A stretch of 64,000 nt of DNA from positions 558,001-622,000 of the forward strand of contig NZ_CP017111.1 of assembly GCF_001723605.1 (NCBI RefSeq). Direction: 5' to 3'. The position numbers and the translations under genes were made by a program. The number at the start of each line of letters is the position of its first letter. The first letter of the stretch is position 1. Under the pieces are notes generated by a model, which saw only the letters and a program-made list of their open reading frames with translations, did no database searches and was not told the DNA's origin. This DNA comes from Sulfurospirillum halorespirans DSM 13726 (GTDB lineage Bacteria > Campylobacterota > Campylobacteria > Campylobacterales > Sulfurospirillaceae). Below are positions 45,090-54,148 of this stretch, piece by piece.

Positions 45090-48000
45090 ATGAAAAAGAT
45101 TATCGTAAGCCTCTTATTTTGTTTATGTCAATTTTTAAGTGCAGAAGAAGCCCTTCGCCTTGGAATTTTAGCGTTTCGCCCTAAAGAGCAAGCTCTGAGT
45201 CAGTGGCAACCTTTTGCAACTTACCTGCAAGATACTATCAAGAAACCTATTGCCCTTCACATCTACAATTACCCAGAATTTACACAAGCCGTTGCCAATC
45301 ATGAAGTCGACATCATTTTGACCAATCCTGGGCATTACATCGTTCTCAAAAACAGGCATAAACTCTCTGCGCCTCTTGTGACACAAATTACTCAAAAAAA
45401 TAGCACCATTCTTACCCAATTTGCGGGGGTCATTTTCACGCGCCACGACTCACCGCTAAGAGCGCTGAACGATCTTAAAAACGCGAAAATTGCTGTTACC
45501 GACACAGACTCTCTTGGCGGGTATCAGATGCAAGCGTATGAGTTGGCACTGAAGGGCATTATGCCAAAGCAGACGCATTTGGTAATAACAGGTATGCCCC
45601 ATGACAAGGTGATCGAAGCAGTTCTCTCACGTAAAGTCGATGCAGGATTTGTGCGCACCAACGTTATAGAAGACATGATGGATGAAGGCAAATTGGCGTT
45701 ATCCGATATTAAAATCATCAATGAACAAAACGATTCAAACTTCTCCTACATTCGCTCCACCAGACTCTACCCTGAGTGGCCTTTGGTGGTGGTTGCAGGC
45801 TTTGATGAGCATATCGCACGAGCCTTAACGGTGGCGCTTTTAGCCCTTTCTCCTGAGAGTGAAGCGGCTAGAAGTGCGCAGATTTATGGTTTTACGGTTC
45901 CTGCAGATTATAAAGGGGTGGAAGATGCGCTCAGAACCCTTCGCGTACCACCGTTTGAAGAGGCTCCAAAATTTACCTTAGCCGATTTTTGGGCACGTTA
46001 TGCCAACCATATTGCCCTGATACTCTTTGCTTTTCTTCTGTTTCTGATGAGCGTTGGTTTTCAGTTGTACCGTCAAAACAAGCGTATTCGCCACAATGAA
46101 AAGCACCTGCTTTTGGTTCAAGACAACCTGCAAAGCACCCTCGATGCCATTCCCGATGCGCTGTTTGAAATGAGCCTTGATGGGGTCTATTTTCGTGTAG
46201 GGCGAGCGCATGCCAATGTGAGTGCCTCTTTGTCTCAAGAGATGATGGGTAAAAATGTTTATGAGATTTACCCAAAGGATGTTGCGGACATTTTTATCCA
46301 AGCACTGCGCGAAGCCGACCAAGAGGGGCATGCGTTTGGGTATCAATTTTCCATCGAGGAGAAGGGTAAAACGCTCTGGTTTGAACTCTCGGTTTCAAAG
46401 AAAAAAGACTCTCATGGGATGGCACATTTTATTGTTTTATCTCATGATTTTACCGATCGTAAAGAGGCAGAAGCAAAGCTCAAACTGGCTGCTAGTGTCT
46501 TTACCTACGCAAGGGAAGGCATTATGATCACCAATGCTTCGGGTGAGATCGTTGAGGTTAACGATACCTTTACCTGTATTACGGGCTACTCCCACCAAGA
46601 GGTGGTTGGGCAGAATCCACGACTGCTAAAATCAGGCAGGCAAAGTGAGTCGTTTTACAAACAAATGTGGCAATCCCTGCTTGAAAAAGGGCACTGGTAC
46701 GGCGAAATCTCTAACCGTCGCAAGTCGGGCGAAGTCTATGTGCAGATGACAAGCATCAGCGCTATCTACGATGAACATGAGGTCGTTCAGTCTTATGTTG
46801 CACTTTTTACGGACATTACAACGATGAAAGAGCATGAAAAGCAGTTGGAGTATGTTGCGCATTATGACGCGCTGACTTCGTTACCGAACCGTGTTTTATT
46901 TGCCGATCGACTCCGTCAAGCGATGGCGCAAACGGAGCGAAGGAAAAAAGAGTTGGCGGTTGTCTATTTGGATCTCGATGGCTTTAAAGTCATCAATGAC
47001 CAATACGGACACCACGTAGGTGACGAGCTTTTAGTCATTATCGCTGAACGTATGCAAGAGGCATTGCGCCAAGGTGATACCATTTCAAGGCTTGGTGGCG
47101 ATGAGTTTGTGGCTGTTTTGACCGACCTTTCCAATCAAGACGAGTGTATCCCTATCTTAGATCGCCTTCTTAAAGCAACGTCTGATCCTATCGTGATCAA
47201 TGAAAATATCATCCAATTTTCCAGTAGCATTGGTGTGACACTCTATCCCAGGGACGGTGTCGATGCCGATCAGCTTTTGAGGCACGCTGATCTTGCGATG
47301 TATCAGTCGAAACAATCGGGGAAAAACCGTTACCACTTTTTTGACATTGAGTCTGATCGTGCGATTAAAAAACACAATGAGAGCCTTGAGAGTATTTTAT
47401 CGGCGATTATCAATGATGAATTTTTGCTCTATTACCAACCCAAAGTGAACCTTGAAACACGCGAACTTGTTAGTGTCGAGGCGCTGATACGGTGGCAACA
47501 TCCCGAAAAAGGTTTTTTGCTTCCGCACGCTTTTTTGCCGACCGTGGAAGATCATGTCCTGAGCATTAGGCTTGGCGAATGGGTCATCGAGCAAGCATTT
47601 AAGCAGATGAGCGCTTGGATAAAAGAGGGGCTTAGCATCTCGGTGAGCATCAACGTTGGGGCTCGTCAACTACAAGATTCGAGCTTTACGGAGTATCTGC
47701 AAACGATGTTGCTTCGCTATCCTGATGTGCCTGCACACCTTGTTGAGTTGGAGATTTTAGAGACGAGCGCGCTTGAAGATATGGTGCATGTTTCGCAAAT
47801 CATGCACGCGTGTAAAAGCCTTGGTGTGCGCTTTGCGCTTGATGACTTTGGGACGGGGTATTCGTCGCTGAGTTATTTGCGAAAATTGCCGATTGATATT
47901 TTGAAAATCGACCAAAGCTTTATCTGCAATTTGTTGCATGACAACGACGATCTCGCCATTGTCGAGGCGATTGTGGGCTTAAGCAAAGCGTTTGATCTAA

Positions 48001-48146
48001 GCGTCATCGCCGAGGGCGTTGAGACGCAAGAACATGCAGAACTTCTCTTAAAACATGGCTGTGAGCTAGCGCAAGGTTATGGCATAGCCCGCCCGATGCA
48101 CCCAGATGCCATCATCGCTTGGAAAGATTCGAGTCTTTACATGTAA
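45090..48146 (+). CDS. PhnD-type sensor with PAS-PAS-GGDEF-EAL output
   Basis: 1018 residues: signal peptide (1-18), a PhnD/TroA-like solute-binding domain (20-275; LRLGILAFRPKEQ, DIILTNPGHYIVLK, KVDAGFVRTNV), one transmembrane helix near 300, two PAS domains (about 340-455 and 465-580, GITGYSHQEVVGQNPRLLKSG-like), GGDEF (RLGGDEFVAVL, with an RQGD inhibition site) and EAL. EAL residues are complete (EALIRW, DDFGTGYS, KIDQS, VIAEGVE). It probably senses a small anion or amine in the periplasm and changes c-di-GMP. The stop codon lies within a TTTACATGTAAA palindrome (48136-48147). Confidence 0.93.
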   Translation: MKKIIVSLLFCLCQFLSAEEALRLGILAFRPKEQALSQWQPFATYLQDTIKKPIALHIYNYPEFTQAVANHEVDIILTNPGHYIVLKNRHKLSAPLVTQITQKNSTILTQFAGVIFTRHDSPLRALNDLKNAKIAVTDTDSLGGYQMQAYELALKGIMPKQTHLVITGMPHDKVIEAVLSRKVDAGFVRTNVIEDMMDEGKLALSDIKIINEQNDSNFSYIRSTRLYPEWPLVVVAGFDEHIARALTVALLALSPESEAARSAQIYGFTVPADYKGVEDALRTLRVPPFEEAPKFTLADFWARYANHIALILFAFLLFLMSVGFQLYRQNKRIRHNEKHLLLVQDNLQSTLDAIPDALFEMSLDGVYFRVGRAHANVSASLSQEMMGKNVYEIYPKDVADIFIQALREADQEGHAFGYQFSIEEKGKTLWFELSVSKKKDSHGMAHFIVLSHDFTDRKEAEAKLKLAASVFTYAREGIMITNASGEIVEVNDTFTCITGYSHQEVVGQNPRLLKSGRQSESFYKQMWQSLLEKGHWYGEISNRRKSGEVYVQMTSISAIYDEHEVVQSYVALFTDITTMKEHEKQLEYVAHYDALTSLPNRVLFADRLRQAMAQTERRKKELAVVYLDLDGFKVINDQYGHHVGDELLVIIAERMQEALRQGDTISRLGGDEFVAVLTDLSNQDECIPILDRLLKATSDPIVINENIIQFSSSIGVTLYPRDGVDADQLLRHADLAMYQSKQSGKNRYHFFDIESDRAIKKHNESLESILSAIINDEFLLYYQPKVNLETRELVSVEALIRWQHPEKGFLLPHAFLPTVEDHVLSIRLGEWVIEQAFKQMSAWIKEGLSISVSINVGARQLQDSSFTEYLQTMLLRYPDVPAHLVELEILETSALEDMVHVSQIMHACKSLGVRFALDDFGTGYSSLSYLRKLPIDILKIDQSFICNLLHDNDDLAIVEAIVGLSKAFDLSVIAEGVETQEHAELLLKHGCELAQGYGIARPMHPDAIIAWKDSSLYM

Positions 48147-48150
48147 AGTC

Positions 48151-48164
48151 TTGATTGAGATCAA
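48151..48164. promoter_or_regulatory. FNR/NnrR-type operator upstream of hcp
   Basis: TTGATTGAGATCAA is a perfect TTGAT-N4-ATCAA box, the consensus of FNR/CRP-family anaerobic and nitrosative regulators. It lies 61 bases upstream of the hcp ATG and about 40-45 bases before the likely start (-10 TAAGAT at 48191-48196), the position for activation. Confidence 0.7.
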
Positions 48165-48224
48165 TCAATGACATAAATACCTCCTCTTGCTAAGATGCTG
48201 GAAATTTTAAGAAGAGGATAAAAA

Positions 48225-49556
48225 ATGTCTTTAAACATGTTATGTGATCAATGCTCTATGAGTGCCATCAATGGCTGTGGTTCTAAAGGTCAAGATGTAG
48301 GAACGTGTGGCAAAGATGCCAACTTGGCGAAACTTCAAGACATCATGATTTACGGTCTTAAAGGTCTTAGTGCTTATAGAACGCATGCCAATGAATTTGG
48401 TGCCAATACCAAAGAAGTCGATGACGTCATCGCTCAAACACTTTATTTCACCCTTACCAACGTCAACTTCAACTTTGACGATCACATCGCTCAACTGATG
48501 AAAATCGGCTCTGCGGGTGTTAAAATGATGGACATCTTAAGTGATGCACACACCTCTCACCTTGGCGTTCCAACCCCTGTTAAAATCAGTCAAAACAAAG
48601 CGGAAGGTAAAGCGATCTTAGTAAGCGGTCACAATCTTGACATGTTCTTGGAGCTTTTGAAACAAACCGAAGGTAAAGGCATCAATGTCTATACGCATTC
48701 AGAAATGCTTCCAGCCCATGCGTATCCTGAGCTTAAAAAATACCCTCACCTTAAAGGTAACATCGGTAAATCATGGTTTGATCAAACCAAACTCTTTGAG
48801 CAATGGGGCGGAACGATCATCGTCAACACGAACTGTATCGTTCCTCCAAAATCAAACTCTACGTATATCGATAGACTCTATACTTACGACATCGTCGGCA
48901 TCAAAGAGGGCAAAAAAATCCACAATAACGACTTCAGTGAAGTCATCGCTCAAACACTCGCACTTCCTGATGTAACAGGTTTTGACAGTGAAGAGACTCT
49001 CGTAACAGGTCACCACTACAAAACCATCCTAGGACTTGCACCACAAATCTTAGAAGCAGTTCAAGCAGGCAAAATCAGCCAATTCTTTGTCATTGCGGGT
49101 TGTGACGCTCCAGGAAGCGGCGGCGAATACTACCGAAAAATGGCAGAAAGTCTTCCAAATGACTGCGTGATTTTGACATCAAGTTGTGGTAAATTTAGAT
49201 TTAACGACATCGACTTTGGTACGGTGGCAGACACAGGCATTCCTCGTTACCTAGACCTCGGTCAATGCAATGACAGCAATGGCGCAGTTCACATCGCTCT
49301 TGCCCTTGCAGGCGCACTGGGTGTGACTGTACATGACTTACCAGTTTCTATCGTTCTTAGCTGGATGGAGCAAAAAGCAGTTCTTATCCTTTTAGGACTC
49401 TTTAGCCTTGGCATCAAAAATATCTACCTCGGACCAAAACCACCACAATTTGTCAACGATGACATCTTCGCTTTCTTACAAGAGAACTTTAACTTGCATT
49501 TGACCGATGATGCAGCAAGTGACACGGAAAAATTATTGCTTAGAAAACCTGCGTAA
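48225..49556 (+). CDS. hcp: Hybrid cluster protein / hydroxylamine reductase (short form)
   Basis: 443 residues. N-terminal CDQCSMSAINGCGSKGQDVGTC binds the cubane cluster; hybrid-cluster ligands follow in VSGHN, NTNCIVPP, FVIAGCDAPGSGGEYY, TSSCGKFRF and DLGQCND. Hcp reduces NO or hydroxylamine and is induced in nitrate/nitrite respiration. The protein is about 100 residues shorter than enteric Hcp (550), consistent with the class that lacks part of the N-terminal helical bundle. An FNR-type box precedes it; a bulged terminator follows. Confidence 0.93.
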   Translation: MSLNMLCDQCSMSAINGCGSKGQDVGTCGKDANLAKLQDIMIYGLKGLSAYRTHANEFGANTKEVDDVIAQTLYFTLTNVNFNFDDHIAQLMKIGSAGVKMMDILSDAHTSHLGVPTPVKISQNKAEGKAILVSGHNLDMFLELLKQTEGKGINVYTHSEMLPAHAYPELKKYPHLKGNIGKSWFDQTKLFEQWGGTIIVNTNCIVPPKSNSTYIDRLYTYDIVGIKEGKKIHNNDFSEVIAQTLALPDVTGFDSEETLVTGHHYKTILGLAPQILEAVQAGKISQFFVIAGCDAPGSGGEYYRKMAESLPNDCVILTSSCGKFRFNDIDFGTVADTGIPRYLDLGQCNDSNGAVHIALALAGALGVTVHDLPVSIVLSWMEQKAVLILLGLFSLGIKNIYLGPKPPQFVNDDIFAFLQENFNLHLTDDAASDTEKLLLRKPA

Positions 49557-49576
49557 ATCTTTTACATGTAAAGATG

Positions 49577-49601
49577 GGGAAGCCTTGAGAGAGGCTTTCC
49601 C
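49577..49601 (+). terminator. Terminator hairpin after hcp
   Basis: GGGAAGCCT pairs with AGGCTTTCCC (one bulged base), loop TGAGAG. It is flanked by two TTTACATGTAAA palindromes (49561-49572 and 49626-49637). Confidence 0.6.
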
Positions 49602-49700
49602 AAACTTCTTACCCCTTCATCTTTCTTTACATGTAAAGAAGAAAAAGCTTTGAAAAAATATGCTAAAATGAGCTTATTAAAGATTAATAAGGAGCATAGG

Positions 49701-49925
49701 ATGAGCACAACGGTTACCATTAAGTCATCGAAACGAAGCGGTAAGCCTTGTATTAGAAATTTACGAATTACAGTTTATGATGTACTCAATATGCTTGCAA
49801 ACGGTATGAGTTACGATGAAATTTTAGAAGACTTCCCAAAACTGACCAAAGAAGACATTTTAGCCGCCCTTGCTTATGCCGCCGATAGAGAGCATAAAAC
49901 GCTTACGGCAAAACTCAGTGCATAA
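49701..49925 (+). CDS. DUF433 antitoxin-like protein
   Basis: 74 residues from an ATG with AAGGAG upstream. It has the DUF433 pattern: GKPCIRNLRITVYDVLNMLANGMS (helix-turn-helix-like), YDEILEDFPKLTKEDILAAL. Such proteins are the DNA-binding half of DUF433/DUF5615 pairs, viewed as toxin-antitoxin-like modules. The stop overlaps the next gene's GTG by eight bases. Confidence 0.8.
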   Translation: MSTTVTIKSSKRSGKPCIRNLRITVYDVLNMLANGMSYDEILEDFPKLTKEDILAALAYAADREHKTLTAKLSA

Positions 49926-50250
49926 ACTCCTTTTTGACAATAACATCTCCCATCGTGTCTTGTCAAAAATAGCAGACATCTTCCCCAATTCATTACATGT
50001 AATGCTTAAAAACCTTGACGAATCAACCGACTTGGAAGTATGGCGATATGCAAAAATTCACGGCTTTGCCATCGTTACCAAAGATTCTGATTTTAACGAT
50101 TTGGCAATTTACCGAGGGATTCCACCCAAAATCATCTGGATTAAACTTGGAAATTGCAAGGTGGATGCTATTGCTACGGTGTTGCGAGAGAATTATGAGA
50201 GCATTATAGAATTTTTAGACGATGAGGTTAGTGCTATTTTGGAGATATAA
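49918..50250 (+). CDS. DUF5615 PIN-like toxin candidate
   Basis: 110 residues from a GTG inside the end of the DUF433 gene. LLFDNNISHRVL at the start and AIVTKDSDFNDLAIYRG in the middle are the conserved acidic motifs of DUF5615 PIN-like RNase domains (Asp residues of the LFDNN and TKDSDF strands). A frame extending further upstream lacks a ribosome-binding site. Followed by a hairpin terminator. Confidence 0.8.
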   Translation: MHKLLFDNNISHRVLSKIADIFPNSLHVMLKNLDESTDLEVWRYAKIHGFAIVTKDSDFNDLAIYRGIPPKIIWIKLGNCKVDAIATVLRENYESIIEFLDDEVSAILEI

Positions 50251-50326
50251 AGTTAAAAGTTTAGCCTCTCTTTTCCTTTACTGATTAAAAGACCTTTGTA
50301 AATATCTTTACATGTAAAAGATGAAT

Positions 50327-50346
50327 AAGCCTTGAAAAAGGCTTTT
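50327..50346 (+). terminator. Terminator after the DUF433/DUF5615 pair
   Basis: AAGCCTT and AAGGCTT form a seven-base stem with a GAAA tetraloop, followed by TTTAAA. A TTTACATGTAAA palindrome (50307-50318) lies just upstream. Confidence 0.55.
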
Positions 50347-50352
50347 AAATGA

Positions 50353-53300
50353 TTAATGAAGCAATCGACTTTCTTCATCTCTAATTTGTTCTCTGTCTCG
50401 TTTATATTCAAATCCTTTTTTTACCCATTTTAAAAATTCGACCACACTCTCGTTATTCTCATATAACTTTAACATACTGGTTATATTTGATATTTTTTCA
50501 TTAGCAACGGGTACATAAGAACCACTCCAACTTTCACTCCTCGTTTGTATACTACTGTATAAATCTTCATCATTAGGAAATTCAGTTAAAAGCTTAATGA
50601 CAATATCTGGTAAAGTGTCACTTTCGAAATCAATATTTAGAGAATCTGCAACTATATATTTGGCTTTTTTATAATTTGTAGTTTTTAACCAACTTATTAC
50701 ATTATCGGGGTTTATATATGAAAATATTGAATGATTGAACCAACGAGATAAATAGCCACCTTGCATAAAATCAATAAAACGACTGTATAGAGGATAAGTT
50801 CTTGGTTTCAACTCATCAAGTCTATTTTTTATTTTTTCCCAAAAAAACTCTGGGTATTTTTGTATGATTTTATATATTGAATGAAATCCTCTATCTTCAA
50901 ATTTGCCCTCATTGTCAAATTCGCTTAAAATAGCTTCCCATATATGCGATAATAAGCCATCATCCAGTTCCAATTCATTTATAAAATAACTATCAATCAT
51001 TTCATCTATATCATGATGAAGTTTGTGCAACGAAATACAATTAAAGATTTTATGTTCTAGATAATATTTAGTATATTTTTCTATTAACTCTTTATCTTTT
51101 TGATGATTTACATATTGCATACATAAAATAAAACTATCGCATTTGTTGTCAATACAAGAATTTAGTCTATCAATAAAATTAACAAATTCATGCTTAGCTA
51201 AATCTCTAAGCCAAAACCCAAAAGTCAAATTCTCTAACAGGCGGGATTCTATTTCTTTTTTTTCCAGTAGCATATATAAATATTTTATACTTACTTCCGT
51301 AGGTTTCGAATAATGTATAAAATCAAGCATCATACTTTTATTATTTAGTTTTGTATATATATCATCAAACATTAAATGATAGTTATCTGTATCTATTGGA
51401 CTATTAAACAAATATGCTAATATAAACCTATTATTTGAATTTTTCGTTAGAGTGGGGATAAGATTTAATATATCTTCATATAAATTGCCTTCAATATCTA
51501 TTTTGGCAAGTTCTTTTCCAAGGTCGAAAACATTTGAAGTGCTCTTTGCTAATAAACCAGTATAGTTTCTATTTACCCAAATATCCTGAGCAATAACTTT
51601 ACAATGCTTTTCAAAAGCCTCTTCTGAGATATATCTATACCTTTCTGTTTGAAAAAATAGTTCTTTTGCCTCTTTTATATCAGTTGTATCAGTAAATTTA
51701 TTGTAGAGACTCTTTAATCTTTTGATAATGGCTTTGGATAATTTTTCATCCTTGTCATATTTAAGGATCATTGATATTTCTTCAAATAGTAAAGATTTCA
51801 AATACGGATATGCACTTAATAATTTTTCAATAAACTCTAAAAGCCAAATATTAATTTGATTATATTGCATCATCATTCTGCTTGAATGTAGCAAATCATT
51901 TAATATTTTTGACTGCAAATTTATAGATGAATTCTCATAGGCAAATTTTATGAGTTCTTTCAATTTTTCAAAATATGCATCTATCTCATCTTGAGTTGTA
52001 GGATAATAGTTTTCTGGAATATTTTCAGGAAAAGTTGAATTGTTTTTATGAGTTGCCATATAATTATGCTTTGGATATGAAGTTTCTAAAGCTTCCAATA
52101 ATATCAGTCTGTCTTCATCTGATGTAAATTCTTGATATAAACTTTTTAATAATTCAAGCCTCTTTACAATATTGACTTCTGTTCCTCCCAGAATCCATTG
52201 AAAAGTTTCAGTGAAAATTCCTTTAGAATTATTACTCCAAGATTCATTCTCAGCTCTTGCAAGCTGAAAAAGTATCTTTACACTGTCCTCAAATGTATCC
52301 TTAAAGGCTATTAACTCTTCAAGTGCATGAACTAAATACCTTCTTCCATATTCAAGTTTTAATAAATTTTCTTTTGTTTTATCTTCTAGTAATTTTTTTA
52401 AAATACCAATAGAATATTTTCTATCTTTTAGACACAATGTATAAAAGATTTTAGAACCAAATCCATCGCTTATTTGCTCATATGTAAGCTTTGATAAAAT
52501 TTGAAAAAGTAAATCCTTATGCTGAGATGTATCAAATTGTACACCTTGTAGTTTTTCAAAAAAACCATTCATAAGACCCTCATTATTTAACTTTTGAAAT
52601 AGCTTATCAATAAAGTTATAATCATTTATTTCAATAAATTGGTTAAATAAGTGAATAGAAATAGGTCGTGGACTAATATATAAAAATCTTCCAGCCTCTC
52701 TTACAATTCCCTTTTTTATAAAACTTTTTATTGTAATAGAAGCTGATGCATGATCAATGCCTAAATGCTCAAAAACAATTTTTTTGTACGGTTGAAATTC
52801 ATTAGTATTCGGAAACATTTTAAATATAGAAATTGCTTGAAGAATTTTTATATCTTCTGCTTTATCAGTAATTTTGCTTAAAATATTATCTAATAACTCT
52901 GATTTAAAATCTGGATTATTAGTATCACCTTTTTCAATGTCAAATGATTCTGCCATAAAATAGGCAAGTCTCGGATATCCCTCCGTATAATAAGCAATCT
53001 TTTTAGCTAAATCATCATTCAATAAATGATTTACTTCTTGAATTAATTTTACTGTCTCTGCTTCTTCTAAACCCTCTAACATAATTCTTTTTTCATCTTG
53101 ACAATGAATTTTATCTTGAGTAGATAAAACTTGGTCAATTGTAATTACAACTAAATTTGGATAGGTTTTTAAGTGTCTATAAATTTTAACATGATTGTCA
53201 TAAGGGCATTCATCAATTACAAATATCACTAATTCTTGACTGTTATCTGGAAGCTTTTTGCAAAATACTTGTAAATCGTTTAAAATAGAGTCATTATAGC

Positions 53301-54084
53301 TTTGAACATACAGAACAAAATTTTTATATTTTTCATCATTCAGTGTTTCGTAGATAAATCTCGTTTTTCCAATCCCTGAAAAACCCTCCACACGAATAAA
53401 TGATGAACTTTGAGAAGTTAATGTTCTATCAATTTCTTCTCGTATTTGAGCGATACTAGCTTCTCTTTTTTTATCGTTTATATATTTTACATCATCACTA
53501 AACTGGTTTATCTCACGCTCATAAAAATGAAATGACTCAAAATATTTTGTATGTAGGTTGCGGCTTAAATATATCTGGGGAATACTACTAGCCCACTCTG
53601 TAAGTTTTGTTAATCCAAAAATTTTTACCGATACATTTTGGTAACCTTTACTTCCAAATACTTCTTTTAGCACTCTCTCTTTTTCTTCAAACCTGATTGC
53701 AGGTAAGTCTGTTTTATTTGTAATAAGTAAATAGGTATACCCACTTTGAATCAATTCTTTAAGTTTTGGTTTTAAATCTGTTTTATCGCTTTTGAGTATT
53801 TCATGTTCAAACCAAGGTTTATCACCTATTTCTGTCGCTTTGAATTGAAATACTACATTTGAATTTGGCAAAAATAGATGATTTACAGGAATGGGTTTAT
53901 TAAAATTATTAAACTCTCCATCTGAACCACCATCACCAGTTTTAGTATTCAAAGAGATATCTAACCCTTGATTTAGCAAATTTAACTTTGCAATTTCATA
54001 ATACATAATTTGATAAACTAATGTTGGTAGTCCCACTTCATCTAACTTTTTTATATCATTCATATCAATGTCAGATAGTGCCAT
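50353..54084 (-). CDS. Nuclease-STAND NTPase, candidate anti-phage sensor
   Basis: 1243 residues. The N-terminus (about 20-170) looks like a PD-(D/E)xK restriction-type nuclease: GDGGSDGEF supplies the acidic residue and VVFQFKAT the QxK. A STAND/AAA-type NTPase follows (about 215-480) with Walker A VEGFSGIGKTRFIYETL and Walker B LVIFVIDECPYD. The remaining 750 residues are long helical repeats with few Gly or Pro, as expected of a ligand-sensing C-terminus. This architecture is that of Avs-like defence proteins, in which phage-protein binding activates a nuclease. The gene is visibly more AT-rich than its flanks, pointing to transfer. Confidence 0.72.
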   Translation of the reverse strand: MALSDIDMNDIKKLDEVGLPTLVYQIMYYEIAKLNLLNQGLDISLNTKTGDGGSDGEFNNFNKPIPVNHLFLPNSNVVFQFKATEIGDKPWFEHEILKSDKTDLKPKLKELIQSGYTYLLITNKTDLPAIRFEEKERVLKEVFGSKGYQNVSVKIFGLTKLTEWASSIPQIYLSRNLHTKYFESFHFYEREINQFSDDVKYINDKKREASIAQIREEIDRTLTSQSSSFIRVEGFSGIGKTRFIYETLNDEKYKNFVLYVQSYNDSILNDLQVFCKKLPDNSQELVIFVIDECPYDNHVKIYRHLKTYPNLVVITIDQVLSTQDKIHCQDEKRIMLEGLEEAETVKLIQEVNHLLNDDLAKKIAYYTEGYPRLAYFMAESFDIEKGDTNNPDFKSELLDNILSKITDKAEDIKILQAISIFKMFPNTNEFQPYKKIVFEHLGIDHASASITIKSFIKKGIVREAGRFLYISPRPISIHLFNQFIEINDYNFIDKLFQKLNNEGLMNGFFEKLQGVQFDTSQHKDLLFQILSKLTYEQISDGFGSKIFYTLCLKDRKYSIGILKKLLEDKTKENLLKLEYGRRYLVHALEELIAFKDTFEDSVKILFQLARAENESWSNNSKGIFTETFQWILGGTEVNIVKRLELLKSLYQEFTSDEDRLILLEALETSYPKHNYMATHKNNSTFPENIPENYYPTTQDEIDAYFEKLKELIKFAYENSSINLQSKILNDLLHSSRMMMQYNQINIWLLEFIEKLLSAYPYLKSLLFEEISMILKYDKDEKLSKAIIKRLKSLYNKFTDTTDIKEAKELFFQTERYRYISEEAFEKHCKVIAQDIWVNRNYTGLLAKSTSNVFDLGKELAKIDIEGNLYEDILNLIPTLTKNSNNRFILAYLFNSPIDTDNYHLMFDDIYTKLNNKSMMLDFIHYSKPTEVSIKYLYMLLEKKEIESRLLENLTFGFWLRDLAKHEFVNFIDRLNSCIDNKCDSFILCMQYVNHQKDKELIEKYTKYYLEHKIFNCISLHKLHHDIDEMIDSYFINELELDDGLLSHIWEAILSEFDNEGKFEDRGFHSIYKIIQKYPEFFWEKIKNRLDELKPRTYPLYSRFIDFMQGGYLSRWFNHSIFSYINPDNVISWLKTTNYKKAKYIVADSLNIDFESDTLPDIVIKLLTEFPNDEDLYSSIQTRSESWSGSYVPVANEKISNITSMLKLYENNESVVEFLKWVKKGFEYKRDREQIRDEESRLLH

Positions 54085-54148
54085 AATAATTTTCCTATTT
54101 TATTTCTTGGAAAGTTTATCATAAACAAATTTTAGAAAAAAGGTAAAG

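Noticed and set aside
49561-50318. CRISPR-like direct repeats around 49.5-50.3 kb
   Set aside because: The repeated unit is the genome-wide palindrome at irregular spacing; there are no spacers and no cas genes.
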